Positions 16,347 to 25,189 of a DNA stretch of 64,000 nt are shown here, one piece after another; positions within the stretch are counted from its first letter, which is position 1, and each line of letters opens with the position of its first letter. Below the pieces are notes generated by a model. The model searched no databases, was not told where the DNA came from, and worked only from the letters and a program-made list of their open reading frames with translations. The stretch is from assembly GCA_023431185.1 (NCBI GenBank), contig JAEYXS010000079.1, positions 9,572 through 73,571 of the forward strand, written 5' to 3'. This DNA is from Verrucomicrobiota bacterium. Lineage in GTDB: Bacteria; Verrucomicrobiota; Verrucomicrobiia; Limisphaerales; JAEYXS01. The position numbers and the translations under genes were made by a program.

Positions 16347-17165
16347 GGGAAGAAGGAGTGAGTTTTTTGGCCCGCTAAAGGGCGCGAACCTAGGAGCGAA
16401 AAGGGGCGAGGGGATTTACGATTTTAGATTTACGAATCACGGGCGTTGGATGGTTAGAGCGGTAAAAAAAATACTGTAGCCGATTGTGCAGGGAGCGAAG
16501 CGAGCGGTCTTTTTGGGTGGTGGCTTCGTTTCGGCTCAGTCACAGGGTCTATGGAACCTCCTCCTTCGCCACAGCCTCGCCACCACTCAAAATCCTCGCT
16601 CCAATCGGCCACATTATTTTTTAAAACGCTCTAATGGAAATTTCGTCAATGGCGTGAAATTTTTTCAAGGATTCCATGTTTTGGAGGTGTTTTCTTGTTG
16701 TATCTTATTGATTGCAAGCAAGTTAAGTGGATTGAAAATATTTTTAAGAAAAGGGGGCCATGGACAGCGGTTGCCCTACCCCCCTCGGCATAGTGGACGC
16801 AGAACATTAAACAAAAGGTTCATTATGAAACTGACAGAACAGAGTGGGTCGCACCGGCAAGCCCATGGGCCGGTGGCCCAAAATTTCAGGTCTAAAGTTC
16901 AAAGCCTCAGGGGAAAGGAAACGGGCGTTTATTACCAAGCTTAAACACCCGAAAAGGTGTTCATCGGAACTGATAAAAGGCCCCGGTGGAAAAAGTGATA
17001 AGGGGGTTTAATAAGCGATTACAAAATGATGGGAAGGGGGCATAAAAAACGTATTGCCAGAGGGCTCAATCATGTTAATGCTTCTCGTTGAATAAGCCGT
17101 GCCAACCAACCAAGTAAAAACCAGGCCCGACTTGTACCCTAAACCATAAAGACCAAACCATCGCT
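16347..17165. other. Long non-coding gap before the DUF1501 gene
   Basis: There are 819 bp with no gene I can support. It contains GATTTACGA-type repeats (about 16413-16435), the long palindromic element 16455-16633, and an AT-rich stretch (about 16650-16760) that probably holds the promoter of the DUF1501/PSD1 operon. An open frame at 16486-16944 runs through the repeat and has no protein-like character. Confidence 0.6.
16455..16633. repeat. MITE-like long imperfect palindrome, family C
   Basis: A 179-bp element with TAGAGCG ends. The outer arms pair through TAGAGCG, an A-rich tract and GCCGATTG, and the inner arms through GGTGGTGGC/GCCACCACT. The whole element can fold into one long hairpin with a loop of about 50 bases. 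It encodes no protein. Confidence 0.65.
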
Positions 17166-18593
17166 ATGAAGGACAAGTATCTCGCGGAACACACGCCCAG
17201 TATGGCAGACTTTTGTGTCAGCCGCCGGCAGTTTTTGAATCGCTTCGGCATGGGTTTTGGCGCCCTGAGTCTGGCCGGCATGATGGCCGATCTGGGAACG
17301 CCTGAGGCAATGGCCGCGAGTTCCGGTCCTCTGGCGGTGAAGCAGCCGCATTTCCCGGCGAAGGCCAAGCAGGTGGTCCACATCTTCGCGCAGGGCGCGC
17401 CGTCGCACATCGATACTTGGGATCCGAAGCCCGCGCTGGAGCGGTATGCGGACCAGCCGTTGCCGGGTTCGAACGGTGTGGGTCTCCCATCGCCTTTCAG
17501 TTTTGAGAAGAAGGGCAAGTCGGGCGTGGAAGTGAGCGAAGTGTTCCCGCGGTTGGGCGAGCACGTGGACAGCATGGCGGTCATCCGCTCAATGTGGACG
17601 GACATCCCCTCCCATGAATTTGCGAGCATCCTGATGAACACGGGTTCCGGCCGGCGCACGATGCCGAGTTTGGGTTCTTGGGTCACGTACGGTCTGGGCA
17701 GCCTGAACCAGAACATGCCGGGCTTCATCTCCCTGCGTCCCGGCGGCGTTCCTCCCGGTGGCGCGCAGAACTGGCAGTCGGCCTTCATCCCGGGCATCTT
17801 CCAGGGCACGAGCATCAACACGCAGTTCACCTCGATCGACAAGCTGATCGAGAACATCAAGAGCCAGTTCACCTCGCTCCCGGAACAGCGCCAGCAGCTT
17901 GATTTGCTGCATCAGCTCAACGATCTGCACAGCCGCACGATGCAGAAGGATGCGAATCTCGAAGCGCGCCTGCAGGCCTTCGAGCTCGCCTACCAGATGC
18001 AGATCGAGGCGACGGACGCCTTCGACATCTCGAAGGAGCCGCAGAACATCCGCGACATGTACGGCAACACGGCGCAGGGCCGGCAATTGCTCATCACGCG
18101 CCGCCTCATCGAGAAGGGCGTGCGCTTCGTGCAGGCCTGGGCCGGTGGCTGGGACCATCACTCGAACTTGGAACGTGCCTTGCGCGATCGCGCCCGTGAA
18201 ATCGACCAGCCGCTGGCGGCGTTCATGACGGACCTCAAGCAGCGCGGCCTGATGGACAGCACGCTGGTGATGTGGGGTGGTGAATTCGGCCGCACGGCTT
18301 CCCGCCAGTTGCCGAATGCGAACAGCGCGTTCGAGATCCCGGGCCGTGACCATAACAACCGCGCGTTCAGCACCTGGATCGCCGGCGGCGGCGTGAAGGG
18401 CGGCACGGTTTATGGCGCGACCGATGAATTCGGTGCCGCCTCGGTGGAGAACAAGGTGCATGTCCACGATCTGCACGCCACGGTGCTGGCGTTGTTGGGC
18501 TTCGACCACGAGAAGCTGACCTACCGCTACAACGGCCGCGATTTCCGCCTGACGGATGTGCACGGCCATGTCGTCAAAGATATCATCGCCTAA
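17166..18593 (+). CDS. DUF1501 domain-containing protein (copy 1)
   Basis: A 475-residue protein with a Tat-type leader (SRRQFLNRFGMGFGALSLAG, residues 19-38). The DUF1501 core (sulfatase/alkaline-phosphatase-like fold) shows QGAPSHIDTWDPKP near residue 77, MWGGEFGRTA and PGRDHNNRAFSTWIAGGGVKGG. DUF1501 proteins are almost always paired with DUF1549/DUF1553 cytochrome-like partners in Planctomycetes and Verrucomicrobia, as here, 24 bp upstream of the gene at 18618. Their biochemical role is not established, though a periplasmic part in glycan or sulfated-polymer use is often suggested. Confidence 0.93.
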   Translation: MKDKYLAEHTPSMADFCVSRRQFLNRFGMGFGALSLAGMMADLGTPEAMAASSGPLAVKQPHFPAKAKQVVHIFAQGAPSHIDTWDPKPALERYADQPLPGSNGVGLPSPFSFEKKGKSGVEVSEVFPRLGEHVDSMAVIRSMWTDIPSHEFASILMNTGSGRRTMPSLGSWVTYGLGSLNQNMPGFISLRPGGVPPGGAQNWQSAFIPGIFQGTSINTQFTSIDKLIENIKSQFTSLPEQRQQLDLLHQLNDLHSRTMQKDANLEARLQAFELAYQMQIEATDAFDISKEPQNIRDMYGNTAQGRQLLITRRLIEKGVRFVQAWAGGWDHHSNLERALRDRAREIDQPLAAFMTDLKQRGLMDSTLVMWGGEFGRTASRQLPNANSAFEIPGRDHNNRAFSTWIAGGGVKGGTVYGATDEFGAASVENKVHVHDLHATVLALLGFDHEKLTYRYNGRDFRLTDVHGHVVKDIIA

Positions 18594-18617
18594 ACAGCGA
18601 CCAGTCTTCAGCGCTAC

Positions 18618-21600
18618 ATGAAAAATTGCTGGCAAGGAGTAACGGCGGTCAGGGCGACCGCCGTTGCCATTTTTATCTCCGCGGCTGCCGTCCAAGCAGC
18701 CGAGCCCACACCCGCCGAGCTGGATTTCTTCGAGAAGAAGATCCGCCCGGTGCTGAATGACAAATGCTACAGCTGCCACAGCGTAGCCGAAGGCAAGGCC
18801 AAGGGCGGACTCGTGGTCGATTCCAAGGAAGCGCTGCTCAAGGGTGGAGACACCGGCCCGTCCATCGTGCCCGGTGATCCGGACAAGAGCCTTTTCATCA
18901 AGGCCATCCGCTATACGGATCCGGACCTGCGCATGCCGCCTTCCAACAAGAAGCTTTCCACCCAGGAGATCGCCGATCTCGAGCAATGGGTGAAGATGGG
19001 CGCACCGGACCCGCGCAAAGGAGGCGACCCGGACAAGTGGAAAGAACAGCTCGCCGCCGCCGAGAAAGACCATTGGGCCTTCAAGCCCGTGGCAAAAGTG
19101 CCGGTGCCGGACATCAAGATGAAGGGTTGGGTGGGCACGCCGGTGGATAACTTCATCCTGGAACAGCTGGAGTCCAAGGCGATGTTCCCGTCCTTCCAGG
19201 CGGACCGCCGCACCCTCATCCGCCGCGCCACGTATGACCTGACGGGCCTGCCGCCGACGGCCGCCGAGGTGAAGGCGTTCGTGGAAGACAAATCGCCGGA
19301 TGCCTACGAGAAATTGATCGACCGTCTGCTGGCCTCGCCGCAATACGGCGAGCGCTGGGGCCGTTACTGGCTGGATGTGGCCCGTTATGCAGACACCAAG
19401 GGTGACGTGAACAACAACCGCGAAGATTTCCGCTTCCCCTATGCATGGACCTATCGCGATTACGTGATCAAGTCCTTCAATGATGACAAGCCCTATGACC
19501 AGTTCATCATCGAGCAACTGGCGGGTGACAAAGTGGTGCAGGGTGAGGACAAGCAGGCGATGGCCGGCTTGGGCTTCCTCACGCTGGGCAAACGCTTCCA
19601 AGGCAACCGGAATGAGATCATCGACGACCAGATCGATGCTGTGTCCAAGGGATTGCTCGGCCTGACGGTCTCCTGCTCCCGCTGCCACGACCACAAGTTC
19701 GACCCCATCCCGACGGCGGATTATTACTCCTGGCACGGCATCTTCAACAGCACGCTGGAGCCGGAGATTGAGCCGTTGCTGGCGAAACCGGTGGAGTCGC
19801 CGGAATACCAGGACTTCCAGAAGCAACTGGAGAAGTTGCAGGCGGAAGTGCGGACCTACCGCGAATCCAACGAGGTCCGTATCCTGACGAACCTGCGCAC
19901 GAATGTGGCCACGTATCTCTATGTCGCCTATGAGGCGCCGAAGATCACGAACGCGCAGTTGCGGAACGTGTTCATCCTGACCAGCAACCGCCTGAATGGC
20001 GGCGTGGTCGCCGCCTGGCAACGGACGTTAGCCGCCTTTGCCCGGCAGAAACAGCCGTCCATCTTCACGCCGCTCATCGAGTTCTCCAAGCTGCGGCCGC
20101 AGGAGTATGCGACCAAGGGCCGGTTGCTCTCGCAGCAGTTTGCGCAGCAACAATGGAAGGGTGGCCAGATCAATCCGTACATCGCCCGGCTGTTCGCCGG
20201 TTCAGGGCCGGTGGATTTCAAGGATGTGACCGACCGCTATGCCCGGGCTCTGGCGGATGTGGACAAGAAGTGGGAGGCCGAGCTGGACATGTGGAAAAAT
20301 CGCAAGAGGCTCAGCAAGAAGGATGACATCCCGGAACCGACCCGGCTGGCAGACAAGTATGCGGAAGAAGTCCGCATGGCGCTCTACGGCCAGAACTCGC
20401 CAGCCAACCCGCCCAGCAACCAGATCGACAACATGCTGCCCCAGCAGGTGCAGCAGCGGGCTACGGCCATGCGCGGTGCGATCGCGCAATTGAAGATGAC
20501 GCATCCCGGCTCACCGCCCCGCGCGCAGGCACTGGAAGACAGCCGGCAACCGCGTGATTCGCGCATCTTCATCCGCGGCAATGCGAGCAGCCTGGGTGAC
20601 CCGGCTCCGCGTCAGTTCCTGAAAGTGCTCAGCACCGGTGAACGCACTCCGTTCACGGACGGCAGCGGCCGCTTGGAATTGGCCAAGGCCATCGCCTCCA
20701 AGGAAAACCCGCTGACCGCGCGCGTGATGGTGAACCGCATCTGGATGTATCACTTCGGCGAAGCGCTGGTCCCGACCACCAGCGATTTCGGCACCCGCTC
20801 CACCCCGCCCTCCCACCCGGCCCTGCTGGATTACCTCTCCAGCTACTTCATGGAGAACGGCTGGTCGGTGAAGAAGATGCACAAGCTGATGATGCTCTCC
20901 AGCACCTACCAGCAGGCGAGCACGCACAATCCGCGTTACTCGCAGATGGACCCGGGCAACAAACTGCTCTGGCGCATGAACATCCGCCGCCTCGATTTCG
21001 AGTCGTTGCGCGACACCTTGCTGGCTCTCGGCGGCAAGATCGACCTGTCCGTGGGCGGCAACCCGGTGGATATCACGAAACCGGAGACCACCCGCCGCAC
21101 CGTGTATGGCTACGTGGACCGACGCAATCTGCCCGAGGTGTTCAACCACTTCGACTTTGCCAACCCGGACCTGACGACGAGCAAGCGCTACTTCACCATC
21201 GTGCCGCAGCAGTCGCTGTTCCTCATGAACAACCCGATGGTCATCCAGCAGGCGCGCAACCTGGTGGAACGCCCGGACTTCAAGAGCCAGGGCGACGAGG
21301 AACAGCGGGTGAAGATGCTGTATGATCTCGTCCTGCAACGCGAACCCTCGCAGGAAGAAGTGAAGATGGGCCTGCGCTTCCTGGAATCTCTGCCGGGCGT
21401 GACGGACATGCCCACGGAGCAGACTTGGAAATACGGCATGGGCGAAATCGATGAAGCCAGCAAGCGTGTGAAGGAATTCCGCTCCTTGAACTACCTCGGC
21501 AACGTCTGGAAGGTCGGCAATGCGCTGCCGGACAAGAATCTGGGCTGGCTGCATCTGACCGCCAAGGGCGGGCACCCGGGCAAGAACCCCAAGCAGGCGG

Positions 21601-22025
21601 CCATCCGCCGCTGGACCGCACCGCGCGATGCCATCGTATCCATCAATGGCACGCTGGATCATCCGGCCAAGACGGGAGACGGCATCCGCGCCCGCGTCAT
21701 CTCCAGCCGCGCAGGCGAAGTGGGCAACTGGATCGCCTTCAACCAAAAGTCTCCAACCAGGGTCAACCGCATCGAAGTGAAGGCCGGCGATACGCTGGAC
21801 TTCGTCGTGGATGCCCGCGCCAATGACGGCGGCGACGGTTTCAACTGGGCTCCGGTCATCGGCATCGTCCAGGAAACCGGTGAATCCATAGCGGGCCTGA
21901 ACCGGGAGTGGAATGCCGAGAAGGACTTCACCGGCAGCAACAAGGCCACCATCAAAGCCCTGAGCGCCTGGGAAAAATACGCGCACGTGCTGCTGCTTAG
22001 CAACGAGATGACGTTCATCAACTGA
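18618..22025 (+). CDS. PSD1/planctomycete-type cytochrome c protein (DUF1549 + DUF1553, copy 1)
   Basis: A 1135-residue secreted protein (signal 1-28). Domain order: PSCyt1-type haem motif C50YSC53H54 with a late RMPPSN methionine; DUF1549 from about 165 to 370, including a second CxxCH (VSCSRCHDHKFDPIP); a variable coiled middle (about 390-620); DUF1553 from about 665 to 930 (KENPLTARVMVNRIWMYHFGEALV, SSTYQQAS); and an extra C-terminal beta domain (about 950-1100) resembling a carbohydrate-binding jelly roll. Two haem sites imply a redox role in the periplasm, with the DUF1501 protein as partner. It is followed by a strong terminator. Confidence 0.93.
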   Translation: MKNCWQGVTAVRATAVAIFISAAAVQAAEPTPAELDFFEKKIRPVLNDKCYSCHSVAEGKAKGGLVVDSKEALLKGGDTGPSIVPGDPDKSLFIKAIRYTDPDLRMPPSNKKLSTQEIADLEQWVKMGAPDPRKGGDPDKWKEQLAAAEKDHWAFKPVAKVPVPDIKMKGWVGTPVDNFILEQLESKAMFPSFQADRRTLIRRATYDLTGLPPTAAEVKAFVEDKSPDAYEKLIDRLLASPQYGERWGRYWLDVARYADTKGDVNNNREDFRFPYAWTYRDYVIKSFNDDKPYDQFIIEQLAGDKVVQGEDKQAMAGLGFLTLGKRFQGNRNEIIDDQIDAVSKGLLGLTVSCSRCHDHKFDPIPTADYYSWHGIFNSTLEPEIEPLLAKPVESPEYQDFQKQLEKLQAEVRTYRESNEVRILTNLRTNVATYLYVAYEAPKITNAQLRNVFILTSNRLNGGVVAAWQRTLAAFARQKQPSIFTPLIEFSKLRPQEYATKGRLLSQQFAQQQWKGGQINPYIARLFAGSGPVDFKDVTDRYARALADVDKKWEAELDMWKNRKRLSKKDDIPEPTRLADKYAEEVRMALYGQNSPANPPSNQIDNMLPQQVQQRATAMRGAIAQLKMTHPGSPPRAQALEDSRQPRDSRIFIRGNASSLGDPAPRQFLKVLSTGERTPFTDGSGRLELAKAIASKENPLTARVMVNRIWMYHFGEALVPTTSDFGTRSTPPSHPALLDYLSSYFMENGWSVKKMHKLMMLSSTYQQASTHNPRYSQMDPGNKLLWRMNIRRLDFESLRDTLLALGGKIDLSVGGNPVDITKPETTRRTVYGYVDRRNLPEVFNHFDFANPDLTTSKRYFTIVPQQSLFLMNNPMVIQQARNLVERPDFKSQGDEEQRVKMLYDLVLQREPSQEEVKMGLRFLESLPGVTDMPTEQTWKYGMGEIDEASKRVKEFRSLNYLGNVWKVGNALPDKNLGWLHLTAKGGHPGKNPKQAAIRRWTAPRDAIVSINGTLDHPAKTGDGIRARVISSRAGEVGNWIAFNQKSPTRVNRIEVKAGDTLDFVVDARANDGGDGFNWAPVIGIVQETGESIAGLNREWNAEKDFTGSNKATIKALSAWEKYAHVLLLSNEMTFIN

Positions 22026-22047
22026 GCTGGCTTGAGAACAATTCAGC

Positions 22048-22076
22048 AGGGGCTCCGCAAGGAGCCCCTTTTTGTT
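22048..22076 (+). terminator. Intrinsic terminator of the first DUF1501/PSD1 operon
   Basis: A 9-bp perfect stem AGGGGCTCC/GGAGCCCCT with a GCAA tetraloop is followed by TTTTTGTTTT, 22 bp past the stop at 22025. Confidence 0.92.
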
Positions 22077-22117
22077 TTCCGCAGCCGCGGAATCAATCCG
22101 TGGCTAAAGGATTTGGA

Positions 22118-24265
22118 TTAAAACTTCGCCGTCAAACTCACCCGGACCGTGCGCGGCTCAGATGGATGGAAATGGATGTCATTATATCCACCATTTAACG
22201 TCGGATCGGGATTGATGGCCTCTCCGCGCAGACGTGACTCGTAGTAATACTCGATGTCACTGTCCTTGCGATCGAGGATGTTGAACACCTCCACCTGCAC
22301 CGTCCAGTTCTTGCGGAACTCATAGCCGATGTGGCCATTCAGCATGAGCGTCGTGGATGAACGTGCCGAGTTGTCTTCCACCAATGCACGCGGCCCGAAG
22401 TAACGGGCCCGGAAACCGCCGAAGAATCCGTTCAGATCATGCAAGGTCACCCCGGCGGCGACCACGGAAGCGACCGCACCAGGAATACGATTACCCGCCG
22501 GATCGTCATTGCGGAAACGTGCATGCGAGAGCGAGACATCCGCATCGAACGTCAGCCATTCGGTCGGCGTGTAATAGTTCGCAAATTCCACACCATAACG
22601 GCGGCTTGGGCGGCTGGCCTCGGTCGCCCCGGCATCGCCGACGAACACCAGTTCCGAATCCACGTTCAACCACCAGAACGACACGCTGCTGTGCAATTTG
22701 GGCACAATCTCCGTGCGAAGGCCTATCTCAGCACCCACGGTGGTCACCAGCGGTTCGGCGGGCTGGATGGGATTGCCGACGGCATCCACAGGCAGGCCTG
22801 TGACCGGATCCACCTTCGTCATGACACCCCGGCCATCATTGCTGTGGAAGCCCATGCCCACATTGCCGTAGAACTCTGTCTTGGCCCAAGGACCAAGCAC
22901 AAAACCGCCCTTGGGACTCGTAGTGAAGTCCGAGCGATTGCCGGAATTTGCTGTCTGGTTGCTCGCCACATCCCATCGATAGAAGTCACCACGTAAACCA
23001 ACGGTCGTGTGAAACCTCTCCGCCCACTGGATGCGATTCTCGAAGAACGTACCGACACTCGCCTGCCACACCTCATCCTGACGCACGACACCGGTGGTAT
23101 CACGGGCAACGCTGGTGAAGAGGCCGTTATCAATGACATCACTGCGGATCTGCGCGCCAAGAGTGTTGCGTGATCCAAACCCACCCATCGTGCCATCCCA
23201 CTGGCGGCTGGCCACGAGACCGTTCACCCACCGGCGATCCGCCTGCTGGAACTGATCTGGGGTCGTATCCGTCGGATCGTTCAGGAAGTAGGTGAAGTTG
23301 GAGAACAGATCGAGGTCGTAGTAATAACTGTAGACCATCGCTTTGCCGATGCCATCTGCATACTGCCGCTCCCAATCGAGCAGCGCACCGATGCGGCGGG
23401 ATTCACCACCCGTGCTGGGGTCCAGCGAACCAAAGCGATTCACGGCAGCGGAGTCCACGGCGCGCTTGGCCAATTGATCCGTGGCATCCCAGTAGCCTTG
23501 ATACGCCATCAGCGTGACACCCCAGCGCGTGTCATCTTCACCGGCAGTGTAACGCACGAGTGCATTACCTTTCTTGAAGTTATCGCCGCTGTCCCAAGGA
23601 CCATCGTAATGCGAAAGGTCGATCGCATAGAGCAGCGTGCCCTCGCCCACTTTGGGTGAAGCGGCCCAGAGGCCGCGGCCATAGTTGAAACTGCCGCCTT
23701 CGAGCTTGAGGAGCGATTGCGGCAACTGGTCGGCATAACGGATGTTCGCGCTGCCAGCGGAGGAGAAGTCACCCGCTTCGGCATGATACGGGCCCTTGCG
23801 GAAATCGATGCCTTCCACCAATTCCGGGATGAGCCAGTTGAGGTCCGTGTAACCTTGCCCATGGCCATGCGTAGGCAGGTTGATGGGCATGCCTTCAAAG
23901 CTCACGCCGAAGTCCGTGCCGTGATCGAGGTTGAAGCCGCGCAGGAAGAACTGGTTCGCCTTACCACCGCCGCTGTGCTGCGTGATGATAAGACCGGGAA
24001 CCGTTTCCAGGATTTCACCCGTACGCAACAGCGGTCGCAGAGAAAGCTGCGGCTGGCCCACCGTGCCTTCGGAAGCAGATGCCGCCTCCTGCAGCAAGCT
24101 GGTATTGCGACCGATGATGAGGACTTCCTTCATCCGGACAGGCTGGTTTGTCGAATTGGTTTGCGCTGGCGCACTGCTCATGATGGAACAGGCCAGCGCA
24201 AAGGCAGCGGCATTTAAGCAATGCTGCTTGGATCGATTGCGGTTAAACTTCTTATTGAGAGACAT
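22118..24265 (-). CDS. TonB-dependent outer-membrane receptor
   Basis: A 715-residue protein with a signal peptide ending near residue 35 (SSAPAQT). The plug domain contains LLRTGEILETVPGLIITQHSG, FFLRGFNLDHGTDF and the GPYHAEAGDFSSAGSANI block. The rest is a beta barrel with regular aromatic strands, ending in the outer-membrane signature SLTAKF. No SusC-like N-terminal extension is seen, so it is a classical siderophore/metal/cobalamin-type receptor. The substrate is not decidable. The His-rich gene just upstream on the same strand (24487-25017) hints at a metal or metallophore. The leader contains an inverted repeat (24299-24347). Confidence 0.93.
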   Translation of the reverse strand: MSLNKKFNRNRSKQHCLNAAAFALACSIMSSAPAQTNSTNQPVRMKEVLIIGRNTSLLQEAASASEGTVGQPQLSLRPLLRTGEILETVPGLIITQHSGGGKANQFFLRGFNLDHGTDFGVSFEGMPINLPTHGHGQGYTDLNWLIPELVEGIDFRKGPYHAEAGDFSSAGSANIRYADQLPQSLLKLEGGSFNYGRGLWAASPKVGEGTLLYAIDLSHYDGPWDSGDNFKKGNALVRYTAGEDDTRWGVTLMAYQGYWDATDQLAKRAVDSAAVNRFGSLDPSTGGESRRIGALLDWERQYADGIGKAMVYSYYYDLDLFSNFTYFLNDPTDTTPDQFQQADRRWVNGLVASRQWDGTMGGFGSRNTLGAQIRSDVIDNGLFTSVARDTTGVVRQDEVWQASVGTFFENRIQWAERFHTTVGLRGDFYRWDVASNQTANSGNRSDFTTSPKGGFVLGPWAKTEFYGNVGMGFHSNDGRGVMTKVDPVTGLPVDAVGNPIQPAEPLVTTVGAEIGLRTEIVPKLHSSVSFWWLNVDSELVFVGDAGATEASRPSRRYGVEFANYYTPTEWLTFDADVSLSHARFRNDDPAGNRIPGAVASVVAAGVTLHDLNGFFGGFRARYFGPRALVEDNSARSSTTLMLNGHIGYEFRKNWTVQVEVFNILDRKDSDIEYYYESRLRGEAINPDPTLNGGYNDIHFHPSEPRTVRVSLTAKF

Positions 24266-24298
24266 GATAGAATTTATGTGTTTTGGGTTAAGCGCATT

Positions 24299-24347
24299 TG
24301 TCCCAGCCAGATATGGGTCGCTCGGAATTATTTTGTGATCTGGGACA
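24299..24347 (-). promoter_or_regulatory. Inverted repeat in the leader of the TonB receptor gene
   Basis: TGTCCCAG (24299-24306) pairs with CTGGGACA (24340-24347), a perfect 8-bp match, 34 bp upstream of the receptor ATG. It could be an mRNA hairpin or a protein site. It does not match a cobalamin riboswitch. Confidence 0.4.
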
Positions 24348-24486
24348 GCCCTCCGTTAGGCCGTTCAAAGGCAGCACAATGCGGAAGCTCAAGGGCAAGA
24401 AATGCCGGTGGGGGAAAAGGAGCCAGCGAAAGATTCCCAGCGGTCGGCACAAAAGCACGAACTGCACTGAAGCTTGAAAACTTTGG

Positions 24487-25017
24487 CTAGCTCACGAACA
24501 CAGGCGGGCCTCGATCGGGCGTCTGGGCGTTCCAGATGGAAGCCAAAAGAAGCTCATTGGCAGAAAGCAGACGATAGCTGCATGAAGGAGCAAAATGAGG
24601 CGAAACGGAAATCTCAATGTGCTGGTCCAGCAAACCGCTCGCCAGCAATTGGGCCAAACTATGGTGTTCGTGACCTTCTCCAGAATCACCGCTACCCTTT
24701 TCGAGACTGCCCAGCCGATCCACCAGCACACCTATCAGCTTGGCGACTTGGGCTGTTGGCAATTTGAAGGGCCGGTGATTACGCGTGAAGACCGGCTTGG
24801 GTTTTATCTCCACACGGACAGCAGGTTCCACGTACTCGCCAGTTGCAGCTCCTTCAAAAATGAGCCGCTTGGGGTCCACCTCATGCGTATGAGTGTGCCA
24901 CTCCCCCCGACCGCCGTGTTCGATGAGTTGGTGCAGGAATGGACTCAGGCCGACTGCGCCTGCAAAGGCGAAACACAGCACTAAATAACCGGCAATCCAT
25001 GGACGTAATGTCCTCAT
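24487..25017 (-). CDS. Membrane-anchored histidine-rich protein, possible metal binder
   Basis: A 176-residue protein not assigned to a family. An N-terminal hydrophobic segment (about 8-30) acts as signal or anchor. It is followed by HQLIEHGGRGEWHTHTHEVD (residues about 29-48) and later GHEHHSLAQLL, both typical of loose metal-binding sites. It lies upstream of the TonB receptor on the same strand with a 221-bp gap. Small His-rich exported proteins next to TonB receptors often accompany uptake or sensing of Zn, Ni, Co or Cu; this is inference. Divergent from the protease gene at 25190. Confidence 0.65.
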   Translation of the reverse strand: MRTLRPWIAGYLVLCFAFAGAVGLSPFLHQLIEHGGRGEWHTHTHEVDPKRLIFEGAATGEYVEPAVRVEIKPKPVFTRNHRPFKLPTAQVAKLIGVLVDRLGSLEKGSGDSGEGHEHHSLAQLLASGLLDQHIEISVSPHFAPSCSYRLLSANELLLASIWNAQTPDRGPPVFVS

Positions 25018-25189
25018 TCCAGACCCGGAAAGAAGTACCCGATACCATCAGACTTTGGCGAGCATAGTCTCAAGCTGGGCTGGCAACACTTATCACCAAG
25101 GATATTTGAATGTATTCCGCCTCAACTGGTCCAACGCTCACGGTAATGGCTTGACCGGTTACTCAAGCTCGGAAACTTTGATACTTAAC

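Noticed and set aside
16486..16944. Plus-strand frame of 152 codons in the long gap
   Set aside because: It runs through the family C palindrome and has no protein-like composition.
17589..20021. Very long open frame (810 codons) on the minus strand
   Set aside because: It lies antisense to the DUF1501 and PSD1 genes, whose proteins have clear family motifs. The frame is open only because of GC-rich codon bias and its protein looks Val/His/Arg-rich without domains.
20511..21986. Open frame of 491 codons on the minus strand inside the PSD1 gene
   Set aside because: Antisense shadow of the DUF1553 region; no motif, same codon-bias cause.
24266..24486. Possible cobalamin riboswitch before the TonB receptor
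   Set aside because: The conserved B12-box elements are not present; only a simple inverted repeat is seen.
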